Part shown: one piece after another, positions 1 through 5,877 of the stretch
Position numbering within the stretch: the stretch's first letter is position 1
How the letters are laid out: every line of letters begins with the position of its first letter
Assembly: GCA_035632095.1 (NCBI GenBank)
Contig: DASQHM010000030.1
Coordinates: 1 to 8,149, forward strand
Direction: 5' to 3'
DNA length: 8,149 nt
Source of the DNA: DASQHM01 sp035632095
Lineage (GTDB): Bacteria > Pseudomonadota > Alphaproteobacteria > Ferrovibrionales > Ferrovibrionaceae
Notes under the pieces: generated by a model
What the model saw: only the letters and a program-made list of their open reading frames with translations
Told to the model about the DNA's origin: nothing
Databases searched by the model: none
Program-made: the position numbers and the translations under genes

Positions 1-42
1 CGACAAAAGATAGCCACCGGCTAACGGCATCCAAATAATTCT

Positions 43-48
43 GGGGGA
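43..48 (+). promoter_or_regulatory. Shine-Dalgarno site of the small secreted protein gene
   Basis: The purine run GGGGGA precedes GTG 53 by 4 bases, ATG 59 by 10 and ATG 62 by 13. It supports translation starting here but does not settle which codon is used. ATG 59 was preferred as an ATG at acceptable distance. Confidence 0.5.
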
Positions 49-58
49 CATTGTGCGT

Positions 59-523
59 ATGATGCTTCGTTCCGCTTTTTTGGCGGCGCTTGCTTGCTGC
101 CTGCTTCTTGGCTCGCCTGTCTTCGCCGACGACGAGGAAGATAATCAGGATCAACAACAAGAGTCGGTTCAGGAGCAGAACCAGGACCAGGCGGACGACA
201 ATAGTGGCGAGGACAACGGCCGCGCGAGCATGGAGCAGCAAGACCAGGAAGACGATTTGAACCAGCGCCAGGCGCAGGAGCGGGAGGCCGATGAGCTGGA
301 ACGCGCGGCGCAACAGGCAGAGGCGGAAAACAATGCCGCATTGGCGCAGATGCTGCGCAACCAGGCGGCGGCGGCGCGCGACAACGCGGAGCGGATGAAC
401 TCGATTTCGCCGCAGGTCAGGCAACCGGCGAACGTTCCCCGCTCCACCGTCAGCAGCCCATCGCCCGCACCGCGGCCGGTGTCGCGCTGCTCGCCGAGCG
501 CGAAAACCTGCGGCGCGCAATAG
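59..523 (+). CDS. Secreted acidic Q/D/E-rich coiled-coil protein of unknown function
   Basis: I do not recognise a family. The protein has about 154 residues. It opens with a typical Sec signal peptide: a basic start (MMLR), a hydrophobic stretch (AFLAALACCLLLG), and a likely signal peptidase I site after VFA, just before DDEED. The two Cys in the hydrophobic stretch do not form a good lipobox, so a lipoprotein is less likely. The mature protein starts with about 35 residues dominated by Asp, Glu, Gln and Asn. A heptad-like Ala/Glu/Arg/Gln segment follows (EREADELERAAQQAEAEN onward), which suggests a helical coiled coil in the periplasm. The tail (about residues 112-154) is Ser/Pro/Arg-rich with two Cys and looks unlike the rest; see the possible frame change in the findings. 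Start choice: GGGGGA at 43-48 lies 10 bases before ATG 59 and 4 bases before an in-frame GTG at 53, so either could be used. It converges on mutS. That it is a real gene is supported by the signal peptide and the ribosome binding site; its function is unknown. Confidence 0.68.
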   Translation: MMLRSAFLAALACCLLLGSPVFADDEEDNQDQQQESVQEQNQDQADDNSGEDNGRASMEQQDQEDDLNQRQAQEREADELERAAQQAEAENNAALAQMLRNQAAAARDNAERMNSISPQVRQPANVPRSTVSSPSPAPRPVSRCSPSAKTCGAQ

Positions 524-544
524 CCGGCCATCGACGAGGTTCGA

Positions 545-618
545 CGAGCTTCATCCTTCGACAAGCCCAGGACGAGGATCCTCTTCGATCCCTCACGGTG
601 AGCCCGTCGAACCATGAG
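545..618. repeat. REP-like dispersed inverted repeat between convergent genes
   Basis: Two arms form an imperfect inverted repeat. The left arm contains CATCCTTCGACAAGC (about 552-566) and the right arm contains GCCCGTCGAACCATGAG (602-618). TTCGAC at 557-562 pairs exactly with GTCGAA at 606-611. The centre holds the perfect palindrome GAGGATCCTC (574-583) and the near-palindrome CTCACGGTGAG. From general knowledge, motifs of the type 'cttcgacaagc...aggac' and 'ctcacggtgagcc.gtcgaaccatgag' recur as interspersed extragenic repeats in many alphaproteobacterial genomes. The reverse frame through it reads VRRAHREGSK...LGLSKDEARR, typical of spurious proteins predicted from such repeats. It sits between the stop of the small secreted protein gene and the stop of mutS, the usual position for such elements. 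It may act as a transcript-end structure for one or both genes. Copy number in the genome cannot be seen here. Confidence 0.7.
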
Positions 619-621
619 GCT

Positions 622-638
622 GCGCCGCCCGGCGGCGC
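622..638 (-). terminator. GC-rich hairpin at the mutS stop codon, possible terminator
   Basis: GCGCCGCC (622-629) and GGCGGCGC (631-638) are a perfect 8-base inverted repeat around a single C; as RNA this would be 7 pairs with a 3-base loop. The hairpin abuts the mutS stop, whose codon complement lies at 638-640. There is no run of T after it on either strand, so it is not a classical intrinsic terminator. It could protect the 3' end or work together with the adjacent REP-like repeat. Confidence 0.35.
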
Positions 639-3307
639 TACGTCTTTGCCAAAAGCGCCTTCAATTGATAGAGCAGGTCGAGGGCCTGGCGCGGCGTGAG
701 CTGGTCGATATCGGCGGCGGCCAAAAGCCGCTCCACCTCCGACGTTGCCGCCGCCGGCTCGGCCGCTTTCGCGGCAACCTGGAACAGCGGCAGGTCGTCG
801 GCGAGGCGCGCGACGGCGCCGGTCTGTCCGGTCTTCTCCAGCATGGCGAGCACCGCTTCCGCCCGGCGCACGACAGTCTTCGGCAAACCGGCGAGCTTCG
901 CCACCTGGATGCCGTAGGAGCGGTCGGCGGCGCCGGGGCCGACCTCGTGCAGGAACACCACGTCGCCCTGCCATTCCTTCACCCGCATGGTGCGGTTGGC
1001 GAGCTCGGGCAGGCGCGCGGCCAGCGCGGTCAATTCGTGGAAGTGCGTGGCGAAAAGCGCGCGGCTTCGGTTGCTCTCGTGCAAATGCTCGACCGCCGCC
1101 CAGGCGATCGACAAGCCGTCGAAGGTCGCGGTGCCGCGGCCGATCTCGTCCAGGATCACCAGGCTCCGCTCGGTGGCGAGATTGAGGATCGCCGCCGTCT
1201 CCACCATCTCGACCATGAACGTCGAGCGCCCGCGCGCCAGGTCGTCGGCCGCGCCGACGCGGCTGAACAGCCGATCGACGGCGCCGATCTCGGCGCCCGC
1301 CGCCGGAACATAGGCGCCCATCTGGGCCAGAATCGCGATCAGCGCGTTCTGGCGGAGAAAGGTGCTCTTGCCGGCCATGTTGGGGCCGGTGAGAAGCCAT
1401 AGCCTTTGGCCGGGTCCGAGATCGCAATCGTTGGCGACGAAGCCCCCGCCGCCGCTCGCTTCCAGCGCCGCTTCGACCACCGGATGACGCCCGCCTTGCA
1501 CATGAAACGCCACGCCCCAATCCACCTTAGGCCGCGACCAGCGCCGCTCCTCGGCAAGCTCGGCGAGAGCGGCGGCAACGTCGAGGCGCGCCGAAGCATC
1601 CGCCGCCTTGGCGATTTCGCGGCCGCGGACCGTGACTTCGCCGACCAGATCGTCGAACAGCGCCAATTCCAGCGCCAAGGCGCGATCGGCGGCTTGGGCG
1701 ATTTTCGTTTCCAGCTCGCCGAGCTCCACCGTCGAATATCGCACCGCGTTGGCCATGGTCTGGCGATGGATGAAATCCCGGCCCATGCGTTCGGCATGGC
1801 GCGGCGTCACTTCGATGTAGTAGCCGAGCACGTTGTTGTGGCGCACTTTCAGGCCCGGCACGGCCGTTGCCTCGGCATATTTGGTCTGCAACGCCGCCAC
1901 GTGCCGGCGGCTTTCGTCGCGGAGCAGCCGCAGCTCGTCGAGTTCCGGCCGATACGCGTTGGCGACGAACCCGCCGTCGCGCGCCAGCACCGGCAATTCC
2001 GCCGCGAGCGCGCGGCGCAGCCGGTCCACCAGCTCGCCGTGAAAGCCCAGATCCTCGACCGCCGCCGCTGCGAGACTCGGCAAGCCGCCGGGCGACGTTC
2101 GCGACAGAACCTCTTTCGCGGCATGAGTCTCGGCCAGGCCATCGCGAACCGCGGCCAGATCGCGCGGCCCGCCGCGCCCGAGCGATAGTCGGGAGAGAGC
2201 GCGTTCCAGATCCGGCATGCGAGCCAAGACGCCGCGCAACGCCTGGCGCATGGCCGCGTCGTCGACGAAGGCCTGCACCATGTCGAGGCGCGCGGCGATG
2301 GCTTTCGGATCGGTCAGCGGTGCTGCGAGATGCTGCGCCAGCAGGCGTGCACCCGCGCCGGTCAGAGTGCGGTCGATGGTGCTGAGCAGGCTGCCGGCGC
2401 GCGCGCCCGACAAAGTCTCCGTCAATTCGAGATTGCGCCGGGTGGCGCCGTCGATGGTCATCACGTCGCCGGCCGCGACCTGGCGCGGCGGCTTCAACTG
2501 CGGCAGCCGGCCCTTCTGGGTCAGCGCCACGTAGTCGACCAGGGCGCCGGCGGCGGAAAGCTCGGCGCGATTGAAGGCGCCGAAACCGTCGAGCGCGGCG
2601 ATGCCGTAAAGCGTCTTGAGGCGCCGCTCGCCGGCGAGCGCGTCAAAGCGCGGTTGCGGCAGTGGGCTGAGTTTGCCCTTCCATTCGCCGAGCAGCTCGA
2701 AGAGCTCCGGCACTCCGAGCAGCGTTTCGGAGATGAGAATCTCGCCGGGCTCGAGCCGCGACAATTCCGCGCCGAGGCTCGCCAGGTTCACGGGCGCGGT
2801 TGTGAGATCGCCGGTCGAAATGTCGGTCCAGGCAAGCGCATAGCGGTTCTCCGCCCGCGCCAGCGCCGCCAGGTAATTGTTCCGGCGCGCATCCAGAAGC
2901 GCGTCCTCGGTCAGGGTGCCGGGCGTCACCAGCCGCGTCACTTCGCGGCGAACTACGGCCTTCGCGCCGCGCTTTCGCGCCGCCGCCGGGTCTTCGGCCT
3001 GTTCGCACACGGCGACCTTGAAGCCGCTGCGGATCAGCCGCGCCAGGTAGGCGTCGGCGGCATGCACCGGCACGCCGCACATGGGAATGTCGGCGCCGTC
3101 GTGCTTGCCGCGCTTGGTGAGGGTGATGTCCAGCGCGCGGGACGCTTTCACCGCATCGTCGAAGAACAGCTCGTAGAAATCGCCCATCCGGTAGAACAGC
3201 AGACAATCGCTGTTCTCGGCCTTGATGGCGAGATACTGCGCCATCAGCGGCGTGGCGCCGGCGTTCGCATCGGCTTCGTTGGGCAGCGTCTCGTTCGGAA
3301 CGGACAT
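638..3307 (-). CDS. mutS: DNA mismatch repair protein MutS
   Basis: MutS recognises mispaired and unpaired bases after replication and, using ATP, recruits MutL. The protein has 889 residues, within the usual range for full-length MutS. The mismatch-binding Phe-x-Glu motif is present (GDFYE, F44 and E46). The connector, lever and clamp regions follow without interruption. The ATPase domain has the Walker A motif GPNMAGKST (641-649) and Walker B LDEIGRG (D720, E721), followed by the FATHFHEL segment. DDLPLF (837-842) resembles a sliding-clamp binding motif. The C-terminus ends with DQLTPRQALDLLYQLK, the tail seen in alphaproteobacterial MutS. An ATG 12 codons upstream (3343) is possible, but SVPNETLPNE... 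leading into TPLMAQYLAIK fits family N-termini better. No clear ribosome binding site is visible for either start. It lies 71 bp downstream of the histidine kinase on the same strand and may be partly co-transcribed. No mutL is in the window. All key residues are intact. Confidence 0.98.
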   Translation of the reverse strand: MSVPNETLPNEADANAGATPLMAQYLAIKAENSDCLLFYRMGDFYELFFDDAVKASRALDITLTKRGKHDGADIPMCGVPVHAADAYLARLIRSGFKVAVCEQAEDPAAARKRGAKAVVRREVTRLVTPGTLTEDALLDARRNNYLAALARAENRYALAWTDISTGDLTTAPVNLASLGAELSRLEPGEILISETLLGVPELFELLGEWKGKLSPLPQPRFDALAGERRLKTLYGIAALDGFGAFNRAELSAAGALVDYVALTQKGRLPQLKPPRQVAAGDVMTIDGATRRNLELTETLSGARAGSLLSTIDRTLTGAGARLLAQHLAAPLTDPKAIAARLDMVQAFVDDAAMRQALRGVLARMPDLERALSRLSLGRGGPRDLAAVRDGLAETHAAKEVLSRTSPGGLPSLAAAAVEDLGFHGELVDRLRRALAAELPVLARDGGFVANAYRPELDELRLLRDESRRHVAALQTKYAEATAVPGLKVRHNNVLGYYIEVTPRHAERMGRDFIHRQTMANAVRYSTVELGELETKIAQAADRALALELALFDDLVGEVTVRGREIAKAADASARLDVAAALAELAEERRWSRPKVDWGVAFHVQGGRHPVVEAALEASGGGGFVANDCDLGPGQRLWLLTGPNMAGKSTFLRQNALIAILAQMGAYVPAAGAEIGAVDRLFSRVGAADDLARGRSTFMVEMVETAAILNLATERSLVILDEIGRGTATFDGLSIAWAAVEHLHESNRSRALFATHFHELTALAARLPELANRTMRVKEWQGDVVFLHEVGPGAADRSYGIQVAKLAGLPKTVVRRAEAVLAMLEKTGQTGAVARLADDLPLFQVAAKAAEPAAATSEVERLLAAADIDQLTPRQALDLLYQLKALLAKT

Positions 3308-3323
3308 CGGCGCTCGGGCGGTT

Positions 3324-3337
3324 CGGTGCGGGCACCG
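3324..3337. promoter_or_regulatory. Perfect inverted repeat in the mutS leader
   Basis: CGGTGC (3324-3329) and GCACCG (3332-3337) are exact inverted copies separated by GG, ending 16 bases upstream of the mutS ATG. It lies in the 71-bp gap between the kinase gene and mutS. It could be a small operator or an RNA hairpin near the translation start. A chance occurrence in GC-rich DNA is also possible, so function is inference only. Confidence 0.25.
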
Positions 3338-3357
3338 TAACATAACCGAGGCACCGG

Positions 3358-3396
3358 AAAAGCCGCCGGCGCGAGGCTCTAGCCGACGGCGGTTTT
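3358..3396 (-). terminator. Weak bidirectional hairpin around the kinase stop codon
   Basis: On the + strand AAAA (3358-3361) is followed by CCGCCG (3363-3368), and CGGCGG (3387-3392) is followed by TTTT (3393-3396). The two 6-base arms can pair in either direction. The 18-base loop contains GGCTCTAGCC (3375-3384), which includes the kinase stop codon. In the kinase direction the stem is followed by CTTTT, a short T run, so termination would be weak and some read-through into mutS would be expected. The kinase's last codons lie in one arm. Confidence 0.25.
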
Positions 3397-5544
3397 CGCT
3401 ACGCGAACGCTGCGGCTCGCCGGGAAGTGGATCGTCGCCGTGGTCCCGCGGCCCGGCTGGCTTTTCAGCTCAAGCGACCCGCCGTGCAACTCCGCCAGGC
3501 TTTTGACCAGTGGCAGGCCAAGGCCCGACCCCTCGTACTTGCGTTCGAGCGAGCTGTCCACCTGTCCGAAAGGTTCGAGTGCCTTGCCGAGGTCGGCCGG
3601 CGACATGCCGATGCCCGTGTCGATCACCGCGATGTCGAGGCCGAAGTCGGGCCGCCGGCCGGCTTCGACCACGATGCGGCCGCCCGCGGGCGTGAACTTG
3701 ACGGCATTGGACAAAAGGTTCAGCAGCATCTGCTTCACGGCCCGGCGCTCGGCGTAGAGCGCCGGCACGTCGCCCGGCGTCCGCGCGGTCAATTCGAGCT
3801 GCGCCGTCCGCGCCCGGGGAACGAGCAGATCCGCGGTCGAGTCCACCAGGTCGGCGATGTCGATGCTCTCCTCGACCAATTCGCGCTTGCCCGCTTCGAT
3901 CTTGGCAAGGTCGAGAATGTCGTTGATCAAGCCGAGCAGATGCGCGCCGCTGTCGTGGATATCGCGCGCGTAGTCGCGGTATTTCGCGTGGCCGAGCGGG
4001 CCGAAAATCTCGCGATGCATCAGCTCGGCGAAACCGAGAACGGCATTGAGCGGCGTGCGCAGCTCGTGACTCATGTTGGCGAGGAATTCCGACTTGGCGC
4101 GGCTCGCGGTTTCGGCGCGCTCCTTGGCGGCGAACAATTCGGCTTCGGCGCGCTTGCGCGCCGTCATGTCGGTCTGGGTGAATACCCAGCCGCCGTCCGG
4201 CAGCGGATTGCCGCGTATTTCGAGTGCGCGATTCCCCGGCATGGGCCGCTCGATGACGAACGATCGGCCGGAAGCGATCAAGTCCCGCCGACGTTTCAGT
4301 TCGCGGTCGGCCGTGTCGGGCGGGAATTGGCTGGCTTTGGCGAGTTCATCGATGAATTCGTCGAAGGTCATGCCGACGCGAAGCTGTTCGCGTTCCAACT
4401 CCAGGATTTCCACGCAACGGCTGCTGTAGTCCACCAATCGCAGATCGCGGTCGAACACGACCACGCCGTGGGTGATGTGGTCGAACGTCGCCTGCAGCAC
4501 CAGGTTGGCGCGGTCCAGCTCGTCGCTGCGCTCTTTCAGCTGCGTGATGTCGGATTGCAGCAGGAGGCGCCCGCCGGCCTGCATGGGATGGATCGAGAAG
4601 CGGAGCTGGCGGCCGTCGGCCAATATGACTTCGCGCGGCTCGCCGCCAGCGCGGAACCATGCGAGCGTCGCTTCGACCCATTCCGCTTCGTGGCCGACAA
4701 TGGCGGGAAACGTTCCCGCGGCGGCGAGCACGCCGAGGATTGTTTTAAGCGGAGTGCCGCGTTCCGTGAGATTTGAGAATGCCGTTGTACCGACCCGGAA
4801 GCGGCCGCTGGTCAGCACCAGCCGCTCGTCGGCATCGAACAGTGCGACGCGATCGGGAATGTATTCGATGGCATCGAGCAGCCGCGACTGGGTCTGCTCG
4901 AGTTCGGTCATCAACCGATCGGCTTGCACGCGGGCGCGCACGCCGGCGAGGAAATTGCGATAGCTGGCGCGATGGAACGCCGCCAGGAAACCGGCGTAGA
5001 CGACGCAACCGGCCGCCATCACCGCGTTTTGCGCTCCGCCCTCCACCATCAGTCGCGTGGCCAATCCGAGCAGGGGCGGCAACAGGAAGGCGTAGCACGC
5101 CCGCGGAAAGATCGAGAGGCTGGCGACAGCGACGCCACTGAGACCGGCAACGACAAACGCAAGGTAGACCTGCGATGTCGGCTGGTCCGTTTCGAAGAAA
5201 CGATAAGCGGCGAATGCCCAGGGTGCGGCCGAGAGCAGTGCGGCCAGGGGCGCCCGGAGGTTCCAGCCGATGCCGTTCTGCAAATTGGAATCCGCGTCGC
5301 GAAACTCCTGCCAATTGCGGATGCCGGCCAGCATCGTCAGCAGCACGACGCCAAACCATGCGATGAGCACCAGATGCGGCTGGTCCGGCCAATAGACCGC
5401 GAGGGTCACCAGGCCGAGCGCGACAAGGCCGATGGTCATGATCGGCATGGTGCGGCTCAGGTGCGCGGCCTGCAGGGCGCGAATCTCCGCCGCCTCCGCG
5501 GAGGCACCTTCTGGGCTCATCACAGCTTGAGACAAACCGATCAT
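3379..5544 (-). CDS. Membrane PAS sensor histidine kinase, PleC/DivJ-like core
   Basis: This is an inner-membrane sensor kinase of 721 residues from the chosen start. About six hydrophobic segments (roughly 32-52, 58-75, 98-116, 126-146, 149-167 and 174-191) form an N-terminal membrane domain with very short loops. Two PAS-like domains follow: about 221-335 (PDRVALFDADERLVLTS) and 346-465 (THGVVVFDRDLRLVDYS), both resembling the PAS_7 type. The HisKA domain has the H-box SHELRTP with phospho-accepting His493, then FGPLG (514-518) and INDILDLAKIEAGK. The ATPase domain has the N-box (LLSNAVKF, N613), DTGIGM (642-647), EPFGQ (657-661) and GSGLGL (672-677). All residues needed for kinase activity are present, and there is no receiver domain. 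The HisKA sequence is of the kind seen in the alphaproteobacterial PleC/DivJ/PdhS group, whose partner is DivK; that partner is inference here. The start is uncertain: ATG 5544 was chosen (GGGCGGGA just before it); TTG 5604, TTG 5556 and ATG 5520 are alternatives. The signal it senses is unknown. Confidence 0.93.
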   Translation of the reverse strand: MIGLSQAVMSPEGASAEAAEIRALQAAHLSRTMPIMTIGLVALGLVTLAVYWPDQPHLVLIAWFGVVLLTMLAGIRNWQEFRDADSNLQNGIGWNLRAPLAALLSAAPWAFAAYRFFETDQPTSQVYLAFVVAGLSGVAVASLSIFPRACYAFLLPPLLGLATRLMVEGGAQNAVMAAGCVVYAGFLAAFHRASYRNFLAGVRARVQADRLMTELEQTQSRLLDAIEYIPDRVALFDADERLVLTSGRFRVGTTAFSNLTERGTPLKTILGVLAAAGTFPAIVGHEAEWVEATLAWFRAGGEPREVILADGRQLRFSIHPMQAGGRLLLQSDITQLKERSDELDRANLVLQATFDHITHGVVVFDRDLRLVDYSSRCVEILELEREQLRVGMTFDEFIDELAKASQFPPDTADRELKRRRDLIASGRSFVIERPMPGNRALEIRGNPLPDGGWVFTQTDMTARKRAEAELFAAKERAETASRAKSEFLANMSHELRTPLNAVLGFAELMHREIFGPLGHAKYRDYARDIHDSGAHLLGLINDILDLAKIEAGKRELVEESIDIADLVDSTADLLVPRARTAQLELTARTPGDVPALYAERRAVKQMLLNLLSNAVKFTPAGGRIVVEAGRRPDFGLDIAVIDTGIGMSPADLGKALEPFGQVDSSLERKYEGSGLGLPLVKSLAELHGGSLELKSQPGRGTTATIHFPASRSVRVAKTAVG

Positions 5545-5562
5545 TCCCGCCCGCAATACATG

Positions 5563-5578
5563 CCGAGCTCCAGCTCGG
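5563..5578. promoter_or_regulatory. Perfect palindrome just upstream of the kinase start
   Basis: CCGAGCT (5563-5569) and AGCTCGG (5572-5578) are exact inverted copies around CC, 18 bases upstream of the chosen kinase start. On the kinase transcript it would form a 7-pair hairpin (with a very tight loop unless the inner pairs open) that includes a GGAG sequence, so it could affect ribosome access, or as DNA it could be a dimeric regulator site. If translation really began at TTG 5604 the element would be coding instead. Function is inference. Confidence 0.3.
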
Positions 5579-5767
5579 GGCGTTCTCCGCCGCAGGGAGG
5601 CCAATTAATGCAACCCGGCAGCCGCCTTGTCGCGGAGCGAAGAGCTTAAGCGTGATGACGGTTACAACTGGTAAACGGGCCGCTAAGTCGTGCAACCGAT
5701 GCGGCAGTGTGTCCCATATTGCGGGCTTGAGCCTTGATTTTTCTGGATTTATCCGGCCGGGCAGGGT

Positions 5768-5797
5768 TTGTCTTCGGGTGCCGAAGGGCCTTAGAAT
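5768..5797 (+). promoter_or_regulatory. Candidate maeB promoter with inverted repeat in the spacer
   Basis: TTGTCT (5768-5773) and TAGAAT (5792-5797) fit a sigma-70 type -35/-10 pair with an 18-base spacer; TAGAAT differs from the consensus TATAAT at one position. A start near 5804 would give a leader of about 75 bases before the maeB ATG. CTTCGG (5772-5777) and CCGAAG (5781-5786) form a perfect inverted repeat around GTG inside the spacer, where a repressor or other regulator could bind. This rests on sequence resemblance only. Confidence 0.4.
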
Positions 5798-5877
5798 GGA
5801 ATTTGGACCCAGGTCGGGTTCGCCGGCGGCCGTCCAGTCGCTGCCGGACTAGAGTCTGAGGGAAACGCCGGGACCCA

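Larger units (their letters stand above)
5545..5877. other. Divergent intergenic region between the kinase gene and maeB
   Basis: These 333 bp contain no gene that I can support. The region is less GC-rich than its flanks, notably around 5650-5760 (TTGATTTTTCTGGATTTATC at 5734-5753), as expected of promoter DNA. On the maeB side it carries the -35/-10 pair at 5768-5797. On the kinase side a weak candidate exists on the - strand, with ATTAAT at 5604-5609 as -10 and a GACA-like -35 about 17-18 bases further upstream. A short + strand open frame (5652-5852) and a - strand one (5646-5891) cross it, but neither has a convincing ribosome binding site, protein-like composition or recognisable domain. 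No tRNA or obvious riboswitch is visible. Confidence 0.6.

Noticed and set aside
169..615. A - strand open frame overlapping the small secreted protein and the repeat
   Set aside because: Its first part (VRRAHREGSK...LSKDEARR) is the typical spurious translation of a dispersed repeat; the rest is Ser/Ala/Cys-rich antisense.
450..1520. A - strand 356-codon frame overlapping the end of mutS in another phase
   Set aside because: An Arg/Gly/Ala-rich translation in an alternative phase of the mutS strand; mutS itself is intact across the overlap.
614..3340. Several + strand open frames opposite mutS (for example 614-1402, 1406-2188 and 2330-3340)
   Set aside because: All mirror mutS codons, have Arg/Gln/His-rich low-complexity translations and show no domain or ribosome binding site.
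3427..4776. A 449-codon + strand open frame opposite the histidine kinase
   Set aside because: It is a shadow of the kinase reading frame, with no recognisable motif.
5652..5852. Short + strand open frame with a CNRCG motif between the kinase and maeB
   Set aside because: It overlaps the candidate maeB promoter, has only a poor purine run before it, and its composition looks non-coding. A single CxxC is not enough support.
5805..5877. Seven-base direct repeat GGACCCA at 5805-5811 and 5871-5877 in the maeB leader
   Set aside because: Too short and too widely spaced to separate from chance; no third copy was seen.
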